Shown here: in pieces, positions 1-7,182 of the stretch
Layout of the letters: the number at the start of each line of letters is the position of its first letter
How positions within the stretch are numbered: position 1 is the first letter of the stretch
Assembly: GCA_021821185.1 (NCBI GenBank)
Contig: JAKACU010000040.1
Location: forward strand, 1 to 17,725
DNA length: 17,725 nt
Source of the DNA: Bacillota bacterium
Lineage (GTDB): Bacteria > Bacillota > Bacilli > Alicyclobacillales > SLC66
Direction: 5' to 3'
Notes under the pieces: generated by a model
What the model was told of the DNA's origin: nothing
Databases searched by the model: none
What the model saw: only the letters and a program-made list of their open reading frames with translations
Made by a program: the position numbers and the translations under genes

Positions 1-428
1 TTGTTGCTTGTAAGAAGTCCAGGAACATTTTCAAAGAGTAGCCATTCGGGTCGACCTTTTTCTTCGAGTTCATTAAGGAGTCGTATAATTTCAAAAAACA
101 ATCCTGATCGTTCTCCTTTAATTCCCGCATTTCTTCCTGCCACGGATACATCCTGACAGGGACTCCCGAATGCCCAAATGTCGGCTTTGAGGTGCTCGAT
201 GTCTCCTCCTGTAACACTTCGGATGTCTGTTGCGTTCCACTCTTTTCTTGCTTCAGGCCATATGGATGTGTAGGATAGTCTGGCGAATTTATCCCATTCG
301 ACCCATCCGACACTTCTGTATCCTGCATTTTCAAGTCCACGTCTAAATCCCCCGATCCCCGCGAAAAATTCAATAAATGTTAGTTGATTATTTTGTTTTC
401 TTTCGATCTCATACCGCTCATGTGACAC
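1..428 (-). CDS. C5-cytosine DNA methyltransferase, N-terminal part (runs off window)
   Basis: This is the N-terminal ~142 residues of a DNA (cytosine-5) methyltransferase, cut by the left window edge. After about 16 residues comes FAGIGGFRRGLE (motif I, SAM binding). Then GSPCQDVSVAGRNAGI carries the catalytic Pro-Cys-Gln of motif IV, and ENVPGL is motif VI, with the Glu that contacts the cytosine. The start is GTG at 428: an AAGGAGGG ribosome site lies about 8 bases upstream inside the end of the neighbouring gene, and no in-frame ATG precedes the FAGIGG motif. It begins 2 bases after the stop of the upstream 188-residue gene, so the two are co-transcribed. Phages often carry such enzymes to shield their DNA from host restriction. 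No partner endonuclease is visible here. The target sequence cannot be read because the recognition domain lies outside the window. Confidence 0.93.
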   Translation of the reverse strand, partial: MSHERYEIERKQNNQLTFIEFFAGIGGFRRGLENAGYRSVGWVEWDKFARLSYTSIWPEARKEWNATDIRSVTGGDIEHLKADIWAFGSPCQDVSVAGRNAGIKGERSGLFFEIIRLLNELEEKGRPEWLLFENVPGLLTSN

Positions 429-430
429 CT

Positions 431-997
431 CTATTCACCCTCCTTCGGCAGATTCAAATATTCTTTTGGAACCGGCAGGTTTAATGCTCTCCGGAGCGCA
501 ATGATGGCCCCTATTGCAAAAGCACGCTTATCTCCTTTGCTTACGTAAGACCTGCCAACTAGATACTCATCTGTGTGATCGTCATGGATTACACACGTTG
601 TTTTACGTTTGTCTTGTGATAGGTAGAATTTGAACTGCTGATGAGATTTAAACGAAGACGTTAAAATAACTAGATCAATTCCAGCACGCCCGATAGTATT
701 TTCTCGCTCAACATTTCGCACATCTTTTTTTATTCTGTCTTTGTCCTCCTGTTGCGAACACCACTTAAGCTTCTCTCCCTCTTTTTTGAGGTTTTCAAGT
801 CCGACGATTGTGTCATACATTTTTTTCAAAGCGCCTTGTAGACCTTCTCCGTAGATATTCGTCTCAAAGTATCCAGTTTCTGTATTGTACAAATTAACAG
901 TATCTCTGCTAGTGCTAACCCACAACCAGTCTTTTAGGCTTCCGGATAAATGACCATCAACCATGTTTTGTATTATAAATTCTGGAATCTGCCGCAT
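431..997 (-). CDS. Hypothetical phage protein, 188 aa
   Basis: I do not recognise this family with certainty. The start ATG at 997 follows a GGGAGGG ribosome site with good spacing. The protein is soluble and mixed alpha/beta, without signal peptide or membrane segment. A charged, probably helical stretch lies at about residues 62-98. The C-terminal part (about 140-182) reads as beta strands followed by the helix KRAFAIGAIIALRRAL, vaguely like a double-stranded-RNA-binding-type fold; that resemblance is only by eye. It lies between the helicase loader and the C5 methyltransferase and is tightly coupled to the latter (2-base gap), so it is expressed with the late part of the early operon. It could assist DNA modification or be an unrelated early protein. 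Confidence 0.75.
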   Translation of the reverse strand: MRQIPEFIIQNMVDGHLSGSLKDWLWVSTSRDTVNLYNTETGYFETNIYGEGLQGALKKMYDTIVGLENLKKEGEKLKWCSQQEDKDRIKKDVRNVERENTIGRAGIDLVILTSSFKSHQQFKFYLSQDKRKTTCVIHDDHTDEYLVGRSYVSKGDKRAFAIGAIIALRRALNLPVPKEYLNLPKEGE

Positions 998-1169
998 GAA
1001 TAACCCTCCCGAAATCTAGTAAAATCAAAAATCGCTCTAAAATCCGTTCTAAGCCCTTCGAAACTAGCGTATGAATATAGTTGTGCCATTTTTAGAATTC
1101 AAACGCTCCTGAGTGGCAAAAACATGTTTTTTTTCGGTATTCGTTTACCTGGTCGTTGACCACCAAAAG

Positions 1170-2051
1170 TCACATCATGTTTTTTAGCCGCCAATTCAAC
1201 GCGTTGATATCCTCGTTTTTTCTGCGTTGCATGTCGGCTATCTGCCCCTGAGACATGAGGAAAAGCCGCGATGCTGTAGCTCCTGTGCTGTCTAGCACGT
1301 CTAGCAATTGATCGTATTGTTCACTCGTCCAGATCATCGGTAATCGGTTTTCGCTGCGGTAATTCACCACGGCATATAACTCCTCGACAACCGCTCTTGA
1401 CAGCTCTACTAAGCCGTTGTAGGCGTTGGTCTTGCCTTTTCCCACATCGTCGATAAACAACACTTCGGCAGTGAACAACGCTTGTCTGATTTCGTCCACC
1501 GCGCTGCCGCCTTGGTCGTATTTGGCGAACATCTCCTTGAATCCCGTAACGAAATTAAAATAGCGAACCTCGATGCCTTGACTGATCAGAGCATTGGCGA
1601 CAGCCGAAGCTAGATGTGTTTTACCAACGCCGACAGCGCCAACGAACCCTAGGCTGTTATGTGCGCTAGATCTCACCTCCGCAAAACGTTCGAAGTACGC
1701 TCTAGCCATCTTGTAGGCTCTTTGTATGCGATGATCAGCTCCGTCCACCCTGAAATTATCAAAGGTCTTTGCTCGGAACTCAGCGCCTATTTTGCTGGAC
1801 TGCAACAAGCGATTCGCACGTTTTGTTTTGACGCATTCACACTGCTTGGCTGAGTTGGTTGACCAATCAACAATGACATTTTCGTCATGACAGATCGGGC
1901 ACAGGTAAGTCTTCGTCGATGCCGGCTGCTGCTCGCGCTCGGAGTCGTTGCTCTCTAAATGCGTCCCCTCGGCTTTGCTGCGGCTCACGATTTGATCGAT
2001 TCGCTGGCGCAAATCGCGGATGATCGGATTCATCGGCTCTAGTGCCAACAC
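1170..2051 (-). CDS. dnaC: DnaC/IstB-type helicase loader ATPase
   Basis: A 293-residue AAA+ ATPase that would load the replicative helicase at the phage origin. An N-terminal cysteine cluster, CPIC at 51-54 and CEC at 71-73, looks like a small zinc-binding segment, as seen in many DnaC/DnaI-type loaders. The ATPase core has Walker A GAVGVGKT (138-145) and Walker B VLFIDD (197-202). The start is GTG at 2051: an ideal AGGAGG lies 6 bases upstream, inside the preceding initiator gene. This start makes the first ~55 codons overlap the initiator's last ~55 codons in another frame. The overlap, operon order (initiator then loader) and shared strand indicate translational coupling. About 170 non-coding bases follow before the next gene. 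Confidence 0.9.
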   Translation of the reverse strand: MLALEPMNPIIRDLRQRIDQIVSRSKAEGTHLESNDSEREQQPASTKTYLCPICHDENVIVDWSTNSAKQCECVKTKRANRLLQSSKIGAEFRAKTFDNFRVDGADHRIQRAYKMARAYFERFAEVRSSAHNSLGFVGAVGVGKTHLASAVANALISQGIEVRYFNFVTGFKEMFAKYDQGGSAVDEIRQALFTAEVLFIDDVGKGKTNAYNGLVELSRAVVEELYAVVNYRSENRLPMIWTSEQYDQLLDVLDSTGATASRLFLMSQGQIADMQRRKNEDINALNWRLKNMM

Positions 2052-2841
2052 TCTTCACCTCCTGATAAGTTCTGATGTGCTCCTTCGCCTGCAACTCGGT
2101 TGTGATCTCCTCTTGCGCCCAACGCCTTAAAATCGCTAAGGCATACGGGATATCCTTCCCTCGCGTTCTTGACTCGTCTAGCGCTAACAACACGGTTTCC
2201 ACGCTCATTCCATCATCTGTCAAATAGGCTGATAGCTTTTCAAGTTGTGTCGGGTTAACTCTGGGATAATATTCCGGAACTTTCATGTACAGTTTTGCGA
2301 CGCCGTTTTCTGAATTTTCCGAAGCGCTATCTTCTTCTTCATGTCTTTTATCTTTAGGTACTGTACTGTTAGGTACTGTAGCCCCGTTACGTAACGGTAA
2401 CGTCACGCGTGACGTAACGGTTACATCGGCGTTACGTAACGCGTTACGTAACGGTAACGCAGGCGTTACGCTTTTTTTAGCTTTTTTTACCTCTCGATAT
2501 CGCCTTTGACGCTCTTTATTGCTCTCTCTTTGATCCATCAAACGACCTACATATTCGATCCAATCATGGATGTACAAATCACCGTTTTTATCAGTCGTTT
2601 CAAGGAATTTTACGTCGATCATAGCCGCTAAAAAAGCCTCTTGATCACCGTTCCATGAGGCTGCTTTACAGATGATTCTTGATGAATTTCTGACTATTCC
2701 GTCTGGAGCGTTGTCTAGTGCCCAAGTCCAAAAATATACACATAAACCAGCTGCATGTGGCTCAGTAATATTTAGTTTTTCTGCAAGTTCGACAATTTTC
2801 CTATGATCTCGTATTGATTGATGCAATTCTAACCAGGCCAC
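1885..2841 (-). CDS. DnaD-like replication initiator with embedded iterons
   Basis: A 318-residue phage replication initiator. Residues 1-105 form an N-terminal winged-helix-type domain (begins AWLELHQSIRDHRK, with FWTWALDNAPDG near 38-48) like that of many Bacillota phage initiators. A basic segment (106-123) follows, then a repetitive linker (about 124-155, PLRNALRN...PLRNG) and an acidic stretch. The C-terminal DnaD/DnaB_2-type domain spans about 190-248 and contains the YPRVNPTQLEKL and IPYALAILRRW segments. The tail (250-318) is low complexity and overlaps the helicase-loader gene. I choose GTG at 2841, not the ATG 15 bases upstream: GGGAGG sits 7 bases before the GTG, nothing suitable precedes the ATG, and the protein then starts at the conserved AWLELHQ. 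The linker is encoded by a dense palindromic iteron cluster, the layout known for lambda O, where the origin lies inside the initiator gene. Confidence 0.87.
   Translation of the reverse strand: MAWLELHQSIRDHRKIVELAEKLNITEPHAAGLCVYFWTWALDNAPDGIVRNSSRIICKAASWNGDQEAFLAAMIDVKFLETTDKNGDLYIHDWIEYVGRLMDQRESNKERQRRYREVKKAKKSVTPALPLRNALRNADVTVTSRVTLPLRNGATVPNSTVPKDKRHEEEDSASENSENGVAKLYMKVPEYYPRVNPTQLEKLSAYLTDDGMSVETVLLALDESRTRGKDIPYALAILRRWAQEEITTELQAKEHIRTYQEVKSVGTRADESDHPRFAPANRSNREPQQSRGDAFREQRLRARAAAGIDEDLPVPDLS
2354..2380. repeat. 12-bp direct repeat flanking the iterons
   Basis: TTAGGTACTGTA occurs twice (2354-2365 and 2369-2380), separated by CTG, directly next to the iteron cluster and inside the initiator gene. 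In protein it yields a repeated T-V-P unit. It may be a second class of origin motif or a replication-slippage product; function is inferred only from position. Confidence 0.6.
2385..2471. repeat. Iteron cluster 1, candidate replication origin inside initiator gene
   Basis: Three perfect copies of the 10-bp palindrome GTTACGTAAC lie at 2386-2395, 2431-2440 and 2443-2452. Further half-sites (GTAACG, CGTTACG) surround them, and a separate perfect 16-bp palindrome ACGTCACGCGTGACGT lies at 2400-2415. An A/T-rich tract (about 2472-2490, CTTTTTTTAGCTTTTTTTAC) follows at once and could be the unwinding element. The array sits in the linker region of the DnaD-like initiator, between its two folded domains. 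Iterons within the initiator gene, next to an A/T-rich stretch, are the arrangement of lambda-type origins. Origin function is inferred. Confidence 0.72.
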
Positions 2842-2891
2842 TTGCTCGCCTCCCATGACTTCTAAAAACAGATTTCTTCATTTGTTGTTTG

Positions 2892-2940
2892 CGTTACCGT
2901 TACGTAACTTGTGACATAACCGTTACGTAACGCGTTACGT
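2892..2940. repeat. Iteron cluster 2 upstream of initiator gene
   Basis: The same palindrome GTTACGTAAC recurs at 2899-2908 and 2922-2931, with a truncated copy (GTTACGT) at 2934-2940 and half-sites before and between them. The 20-bp stretch at 2921-2940 is identical to 2430-2449 in cluster 1 and has the same orientation. It lies in the ~120-base non-coding gap between the PC4-like gene and the initiator, just upstream of the initiator start. It could be a second initiator-binding array (autoregulation, DNA looping with cluster 1) or the origin proper. An A/T-rich stretch follows at 2941-2962. Confidence 0.68.
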
Positions 2941-2961
2941 TTTCACGTTTTTACAAACAAT

Positions 2962-3189
2962 TCAACGCTCCAAATTCATCAAATCTAAGATGTCTACCAA
3001 GTGATCCACATGCTCAATCGGTATCGAAATGCCCTTTGCGGGAGTAAATTCACCATCCTTTTTTCTATAGTAATTTCTAATATCTAGGTAACTTTTACCG
3101 TCTTTCTCGGTCTCACTGACTACGATTACTCGCTTCTCGGTGATTTCGAACTCTCCAAGTGTGTGCTGCTTATCCCAAAAATCAGCCAA
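2962..3189 (-). CDS. PC4/YdbC-like ssDNA-binding protein
   Basis: A 75-residue protein of the transcriptional coactivator p15 (PC4) family, which binds single-stranded DNA as a dimer. The pattern fits the family's beta-sheet and final helix: the strand KRVIVVSE (about 19-26), then SYLDIRNYYRKKDGEFTPAKGISIP (about 33-57), then the helix VDHLVDILDLM. The start is TTG at 3189, with GGGAGATG about 10 bases upstream; no ATG gives the same domain. In phages this family sits among replication and recombination genes, as here between the MBL/RecT cluster and the initiator. It may protect ssDNA or modulate transcription at the phage origin. Family assignment is fairly firm, exact role is inferred. Confidence 0.85.
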   Translation of the reverse strand: MADFWDKQHTLGEFEITEKRVIVVSETEKDGKSYLDIRNYYRKKDGEFTPAKGISIPIEHVDHLVDILDLMNLER

Positions 3190-3265
3190 AATTGCTCATC
3201 TCCCATGGTTCTTTTTGTCCCGCTTCATTAATAAGCTAAGGTATAAATCGCAAACGGAATGGACA

Positions 3266-3290
3266 GGCTAGATACTGACAATACCTAGCC
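3266..3290 (-). other. Intergenic hairpin between MBL and PC4-like genes
   Basis: On the minus-strand transcript GGCUAG (3290-3285) pairs with CUAGCC (3271-3266). A G-U pair and two more pairs extend the stem to about 9 bp around a 7-base loop. No U-run follows, so it is unlikely to be an intrinsic terminator. It could mark mRNA processing or stabilise the 3' end of the upstream message. The rest of the 3190-3309 gap shows no convincing gene. Confidence 0.45.
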
Positions 3291-3309
3291 ATGCACCATA
3301 AGACACCGT

Positions 3310-4017
3310 TCAACGACCTTCTACATACACTGGAACGCCTGTAATTGCTTGAATTTCGCGCTTAAAAAGGGCTTCATCGGAGTTGCTATCCGATAGGTGT
3401 AACAGGTGGATTTCCTGCAAGTTGCTAAGATAGTTAGCTAGTAGGAACTCCTTTAATCTCTCTAAACTCATGTGTGAGCGCATGATCCGATTGCGTAATG
3501 ATGCGGCAATTTTACCGTTTTCTACGTTCCTATCTAGGATCTCTTGCGAGAAATTGCACTCTATCGCAAGGTGTGTGATGCCGCTGAACTTGTACCGTAA
3601 ATAGAAGGTATCAGTCGCGAATACGAGCTTTTCTCCTACGCTAGTCGCGAGCATAAAACCAAGTGGATCTTCCACATCATGCTCGATTCGGAACGGCAGT
3701 ATTGTCCACGAGCCAAGGACAAATGGTGTTTTTTCTTCGACGAACTTTGCTCTGTGAGACGAAATTCCAAGCTGTTTCAGTGTCGCTTCTGAGGAATAAA
3801 CATCCACGCCAAACCTAGCTACCTCTTGAATGCTCTTGCTATGATCACCGTGGCAATGAGTCAAGAGACAGCCAGCGAAGTCTGAGAAGCGAAATTTGAC
3901 CGCCTTTTGTATCTCTTTGAAGCGTATGCCAGCTTCAATCATCAGCTTTGTTTGACCATCATCAACGGTGTAGAAGTTCCCTAGACTGCTGCTCCCATAA
4001 GATCTAAAGCGGATCAA
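3310..4017 (-). CDS. MBL-fold metallohydrolase (YycJ-like)
   Basis: A 235-residue metallo-beta-lactamase-fold hydrolase. The hallmark HxHxDH is LTHCHGDHS (H54, H56, D58, H59). Later ligand regions are IEHDVEDP, the FATDTF segment (metal-bridging Asp) and LLHLSDSN (C-terminal His). The length matches short phage MBL proteins related to the YycJ/WalJ nuclease-like group. The start is TTG at 4017 and overlaps the RecT stop by 4 bases (TTGA), so translation is coupled to RecT. Next to recT and an SbcC-like ATPase, it is an attractive candidate for the nuclease of a phage recombination unit. That role is inferred: the family also contains non-nuclease hydrolases. Confidence 0.88.
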   Translation of the reverse strand: MIRFRSYGSSSLGNFYTVDDGQTKLMIEAGIRFKEIQKAVKFRFSDFAGCLLTHCHGDHSKSIQEVARFGVDVYSSEATLKQLGISSHRAKFVEEKTPFVLGSWTILPFRIEHDVEDPLGFMLATSVGEKLVFATDTFYLRYKFSGITHLAIECNFSQEILDRNVENGKIAASLRNRIMRSHMSLERLKEFLLANYLSNLQEIHLLHLSDSNSDEALFKREIQAITGVPVYVEGR

Positions 4018-4991
4018 AATGGTGCTCCAGAAGGCTCTTGAGCAGGTGCTTGCATTTCCTCTTTATACACTTCCGCACGATCCTCTTTAATAACGAAAGC
4101 CTCGATGTCAATCGCTTCTTTGTTCGCGTTCTCGGCGATCTCTTGAGCAACCTCTAAGTCAGCCATCTTTAGCTCATTTGCTTTCAGGCGCATGTAATCA
4201 TCGTCGATCTTCTGACTATCAATCGTAATGTCAGAGTATGCAGCGCGGTAAATAGTCTTATAGACCATCTTCTCGTACCACCCCTCAGTCGCTTCTCTGC
4301 CTACTTTTTGACCGTTCTTCCATATGTCCTTCTCCCCTCCCCAAAATTCAACACTTGCATATTCCGGCTTTCTCTTTAATAGTTCTTTTATGTTTAACAC
4401 GACGATCTTATTTTTCTCAGGATGATCATTGTAGGAATGGTAGTAAAATCCTCCTATAATGTCGCCACGATCAAAGTCGTTCGTGATCTCGAATTCGTAC
4501 GTGTCGAATTTGTTCTTGCTGTCTTTCTTGATCGACTTAAAACGATCATTGCTATAGACCACTTCAACAACTGTATTGTCTGGAACGTTCATGCCGTACT
4601 TCGTGGCTTTCAACTCAATGCCTCGATACCCTTCGATGAAAACAATGTCGTATTTGTTGATCGTGTTGTTCTTGAATGGCATCATATGAATGTGGTTTTT
4701 TTGTGCAGGATCAAATCCTATCCTGGCGCAAGATACAACATCACGTGCAAGCTTCTCCATGTTCACGTTTTGCCATGTGACAGCCAGAGCGTCTTGATTT
4801 TTAGATTTTTTAAGTCGCTTCTCCTCGGCCATTTTGAGCGAAGAATCGATAGCTACAAAATAATTTTGTGCGAGTCGCTTTTGAAACCCCGTTAATGCGA
4901 TTTCGCCCACGCTGGACCCAAACTCCACAATCACGCGACTCATAAAGCGTTCGGATGCTGATACTTCTTTTTTCATAATTTGCTCTGACAT
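4014..4991 (-). CDS. recT: RecT-family single-strand annealing protein
   Basis: A 325-residue RecT-type recombinase, which coats ssDNA and anneals complementary strands. The core is recognisable: SAERF-like start, TGFQKRLAQNYFVAIDSSLK, SCARIGFDPAQKNHIHMMPF and YDIVFIEGYRGIELKATKYG, then VNLKELL-like and EGWYEKMVYKTIYRAAYSDI segments. The C-terminal ~60 residues are acidic and less ordered. The start is ATG at 4991, with AGAGGCG about 8 bases upstream. It overlaps the MBL gene by 4 bases and follows the SbcC-like ATPase gene on the same strand. No YqaJ- or RecE-like exonuclease, the usual RecT partner, is seen beside it; the ATPase and MBL protein take that place. This gene order is, as I recall, also found in some Listeria and Bacillus phages. 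Confidence 0.92.
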   Translation of the reverse strand: MSEQIMKKEVSASERFMSRVIVEFGSSVGEIALTGFQKRLAQNYFVAIDSSLKMAEEKRLKKSKNQDALAVTWQNVNMEKLARDVVSCARIGFDPAQKNHIHMMPFKNNTINKYDIVFIEGYRGIELKATKYGMNVPDNTVVEVVYSNDRFKSIKKDSKNKFDTYEFEITNDFDRGDIIGGFYYHSYNDHPEKNKIVVLNIKELLKRKPEYASVEFWGGEKDIWKNGQKVGREATEGWYEKMVYKTIYRAAYSDITIDSQKIDDDYMRLKANELKMADLEVAQEIAENANKEAIDIEAFVIKEDRAEVYKEEMQAPAQEPSGAPF

Positions 4992-5089
4992 TTACATCGC
5001 CTCTTTCAAGTTTTGTTATTTTAAAGAATGATTGTTTTTCGTGAATTCTGTTCACTTCTGAGAGAAATGAAAATAAAATTCCAAAGATC

Positions 5090-7081
5090 TTAGTTATTAA
5101 GCCGCTTTATTTTTATCTTTCTCCTTCTCTTTGAGGGTTTTACTAATTTTCTCGCTAATTTATCCACATACAACGCAATCATTTGACTGTCTGGAATCAG
5201 AAGTTCAACGACCGACTCAGCATTGTCTACCCACACAGGCAGGTAATAGTTGTAGTGCTTTTGTAGCGTTTTGATGATGTCCAGACCTACATTGATATGT
5301 GCTGCATTGTTGAGTCCTGATCCGTATGGCACGCCGTTGTATGTGGTTTCGCATGTTTCTACAACGCCCCCGTTGATCTGCTGATCAAAGAGTTTGAAGC
5401 GAGCAAGCTCAAACTTCCCGTTTATTTTCGCTTCCAGAAGTGCTACTTTCGTGCGAATGAATTCCTCCGTCAAATACAGTTCGCCCTCTAGTCGTTGATA
5501 TTCTGTGGAAAGTCGTTGTTCTTCATTGGTCAACTCATCGATGCGAATTTGCGTACTCTCTACCTGTCCGAATAGCGCTAACTTGCGTTCAAACGCACGT
5601 AGAGCATCCCGTTCGTCGATGGCTTGCTCGCGTAACTTATTGACCTCCGCGAGTGAGGATGAGCGTATTTCAGTGATCTTGGCTTGTAGATCCGCTTTCT
5701 CTTTCGCCTTCTCTTTGTAAGTTTGAGTCTCGGAAGAGGTAGAAAGTTTGCCTTGCAGATTATCGATCCTACTGGAAATATCATTCAATTTCTGCGTTTC
5801 AACATTTTTCCTATCTTCATTTGCTAGTTTGTCCGCATCAATCAACGCGAGATCATGCTTGATTTTTTCTAAACGAGCGGCGTATTCTTTCCCTTTTTTC
5901 TCGATCTTCTCAAGTCGCTCAGACTTGTGAGTATTGAAGTGTTGCAAAGCCTTTGCTCTAGCTTCTTCCACTTTTTCAGCAGGCAACGCTTGTCCGCATG
6001 CAGGACAAATTTCATCTATAGATTGCATAAACTCTTCTTCTTTGACAGCGGCCCATTCTTTTCTTAACTCTTGGATAGTTTCTTGGGCAGTTTTCATTTC
6101 TCTCTCAAGATTCGAGGATGTCATGTCCGCAAGGTGCAACTTTTGTTCAATATTCGCAATCTCATTTGAAACATTAGATGATTTCAAGCGTTCTGCTTGG
6201 AGTTCAGCGTGTATTTCTGCATTGGCCTGGGTATTCATTTCGATGAGAAGGGCTTCGATTACTCGAATCTGTTTCTCTAAGATTTCAATTTGCCCACCTG
6301 TCTGCAGTTGGCGCATGGTCTCTTCGAGTTGCGCGATTGTATCCCGCTTAACGTCGATCTGCGCTTGTAACTCCTCTTTGCTAAGACCTGCTACGTCTGG
6401 CAAACTCCTTGTAGCTTCGTCGATCCGCACGGGAAGTTTGTCTAGTTGCTCATTGATCTCTTTGCGCTTGGCTATGATGATTTTGCGGTAATTCTCAAGC
6501 GATTTATTGCCCAGGATATTAGCAAGGTCCTTTAATTCGATGTTGTTTTTAATGACTTCTTCGTCTGAAATATCTCCAGAAATTGCGAGTAAAACTTCTC
6601 GACGTTTCTGCCATGGGAGTGCTTCGTTGAAATAGGAAGGAGATGTAAGAAGCTTGAACAGTTCTTCGTCGACCAAACCAGCAATGCGCTGTTTGTATTC
6701 AGCCAGTTTCACAGGAACAGAGTCCACGAAGTAATCAGTTGTGTGACCTGAGAATTCAGGTGTGGTATTGCCGCGCTTTTTCGTCCACCTCTCGCTGTAT
6801 ACTTTGCGCAAAGTGAGTGGTGTATCGTTGACCTGTAGTGACAACTGCACTTCTGTATCCAAGTTGTGAATCGGTTGATTATTTGCATCCAGGGGTTTGA
6901 GATCAAAGTCTCTTTTATTGTTCGAGTCCTTATCAAATAGCACCCAAGTAAAAGCGTCGAACAGAGTCGTTTTCCCTGTCGCGTTCCTGCCGTGGATCCT
7001 TGTGTAGTCCGAAAAGTTAACAGTTAGCTCTTTGATTCCTTTGAAATTTCTAATTAGCATAATTTCCAGAGATATCCTCAA
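5090..7081 (-). CDS. SbcC/Rad50-like AAA ATPase with zinc hook
   Basis: A 663-residue SMC-like ATPase. The N-terminus (IRNFKGIKELTVNF) leads into Walker A GRNATGKT (31-38). Two long coiled-coil arms (about 195-350 and 375-545) flank a zinc hook with CPAC at 359-362. The C-terminal lobe has a signature-like segment (GSGLNNAAHINVGLDII) and the Walker B-like VWVDNAES. It is shorter than bacterial SbcC (over 1,000 residues) but normal for phage versions. The start is TTG at 7081, with AAGGA about 10 bases upstream; a later ATG (residue 8) lacks a good ribosome site. The gene lies just upstream of recT. Rad50-type ATPases normally work with a nuclease subunit; no SbcD-type phosphoesterase is present, so the MBL protein two genes on is a candidate partner. 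Confidence 0.9.
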   Translation of the reverse strand: MRISLEIMLIRNFKGIKELTVNFSDYTRIHGRNATGKTTLFDAFTWVLFDKDSNNKRDFDLKPLDANNQPIHNLDTEVQLSLQVNDTPLTLRKVYSERWTKKRGNTTPEFSGHTTDYFVDSVPVKLAEYKQRIAGLVDEELFKLLTSPSYFNEALPWQKRREVLLAISGDISDEEVIKNNIELKDLANILGNKSLENYRKIIIAKRKEINEQLDKLPVRIDEATRSLPDVAGLSKEELQAQIDVKRDTIAQLEETMRQLQTGGQIEILEKQIRVIEALLIEMNTQANAEIHAELQAERLKSSNVSNEIANIEQKLHLADMTSSNLEREMKTAQETIQELRKEWAAVKEEEFMQSIDEICPACGQALPAEKVEEARAKALQHFNTHKSERLEKIEKKGKEYAARLEKIKHDLALIDADKLANEDRKNVETQKLNDISSRIDNLQGKLSTSSETQTYKEKAKEKADLQAKITEIRSSSLAEVNKLREQAIDERDALRAFERKLALFGQVESTQIRIDELTNEEQRLSTEYQRLEGELYLTEEFIRTKVALLEAKINGKFELARFKLFDQQINGGVVETCETTYNGVPYGSGLNNAAHINVGLDIIKTLQKHYNYYLPVWVDNAESVVELLIPDSQMIALYVDKLARKLVKPSKRRRKIKIKRLNN

Positions 7082-7182
7082 TACAATTCTTCCTTTCCCC
7101 TCTCAAGCATGGTATACTTGAGTTGCTTGGTATTTACTTAGCATTAGGTCGGTGGTAGCTTTTAAGCTATAAAATCACCTGC

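Noticed and set aside
541..550. TTACGTAA palindrome as another iteron copy
   Set aside because: It lacks the outer G/C of GTTACGTAAC, is isolated, and lies inside an unrelated coding region.
939..1055. 38-codon minus-strand frame (MAQLYSY...) running into the 188-residue gene
   Set aside because: The nearest AGGAG is about 16 bases from the ATG, too far, and nothing is recognisable; I treat 998-1169 as non-coding.
1150..1162. Hairpin TGGTC-GTT-GACCA after the helicase loader gene
   Set aside because: The stem is 5 bp with no U-run on either strand; not a terminator.
4422..4895. 157-codon plus-strand frame opposite recT
   Set aside because: It is antisense to a firmly identified gene and has no recognisable domain or ribosome site.
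5934..6491. 185-codon plus-strand frame opposite the SbcC-like gene
   Set aside because: It is antisense to coiled-coil coding sequence, Ser/Cys-rich, and has no ribosome site; it is a shadow.
7078..7110. 10-codon leader ORF overlapping the SbcC-like start (TTGA)
   Set aside because: Its start lacks a ribosome site, and so short a frame can arise by chance; translational coupling is possible but unsupported.
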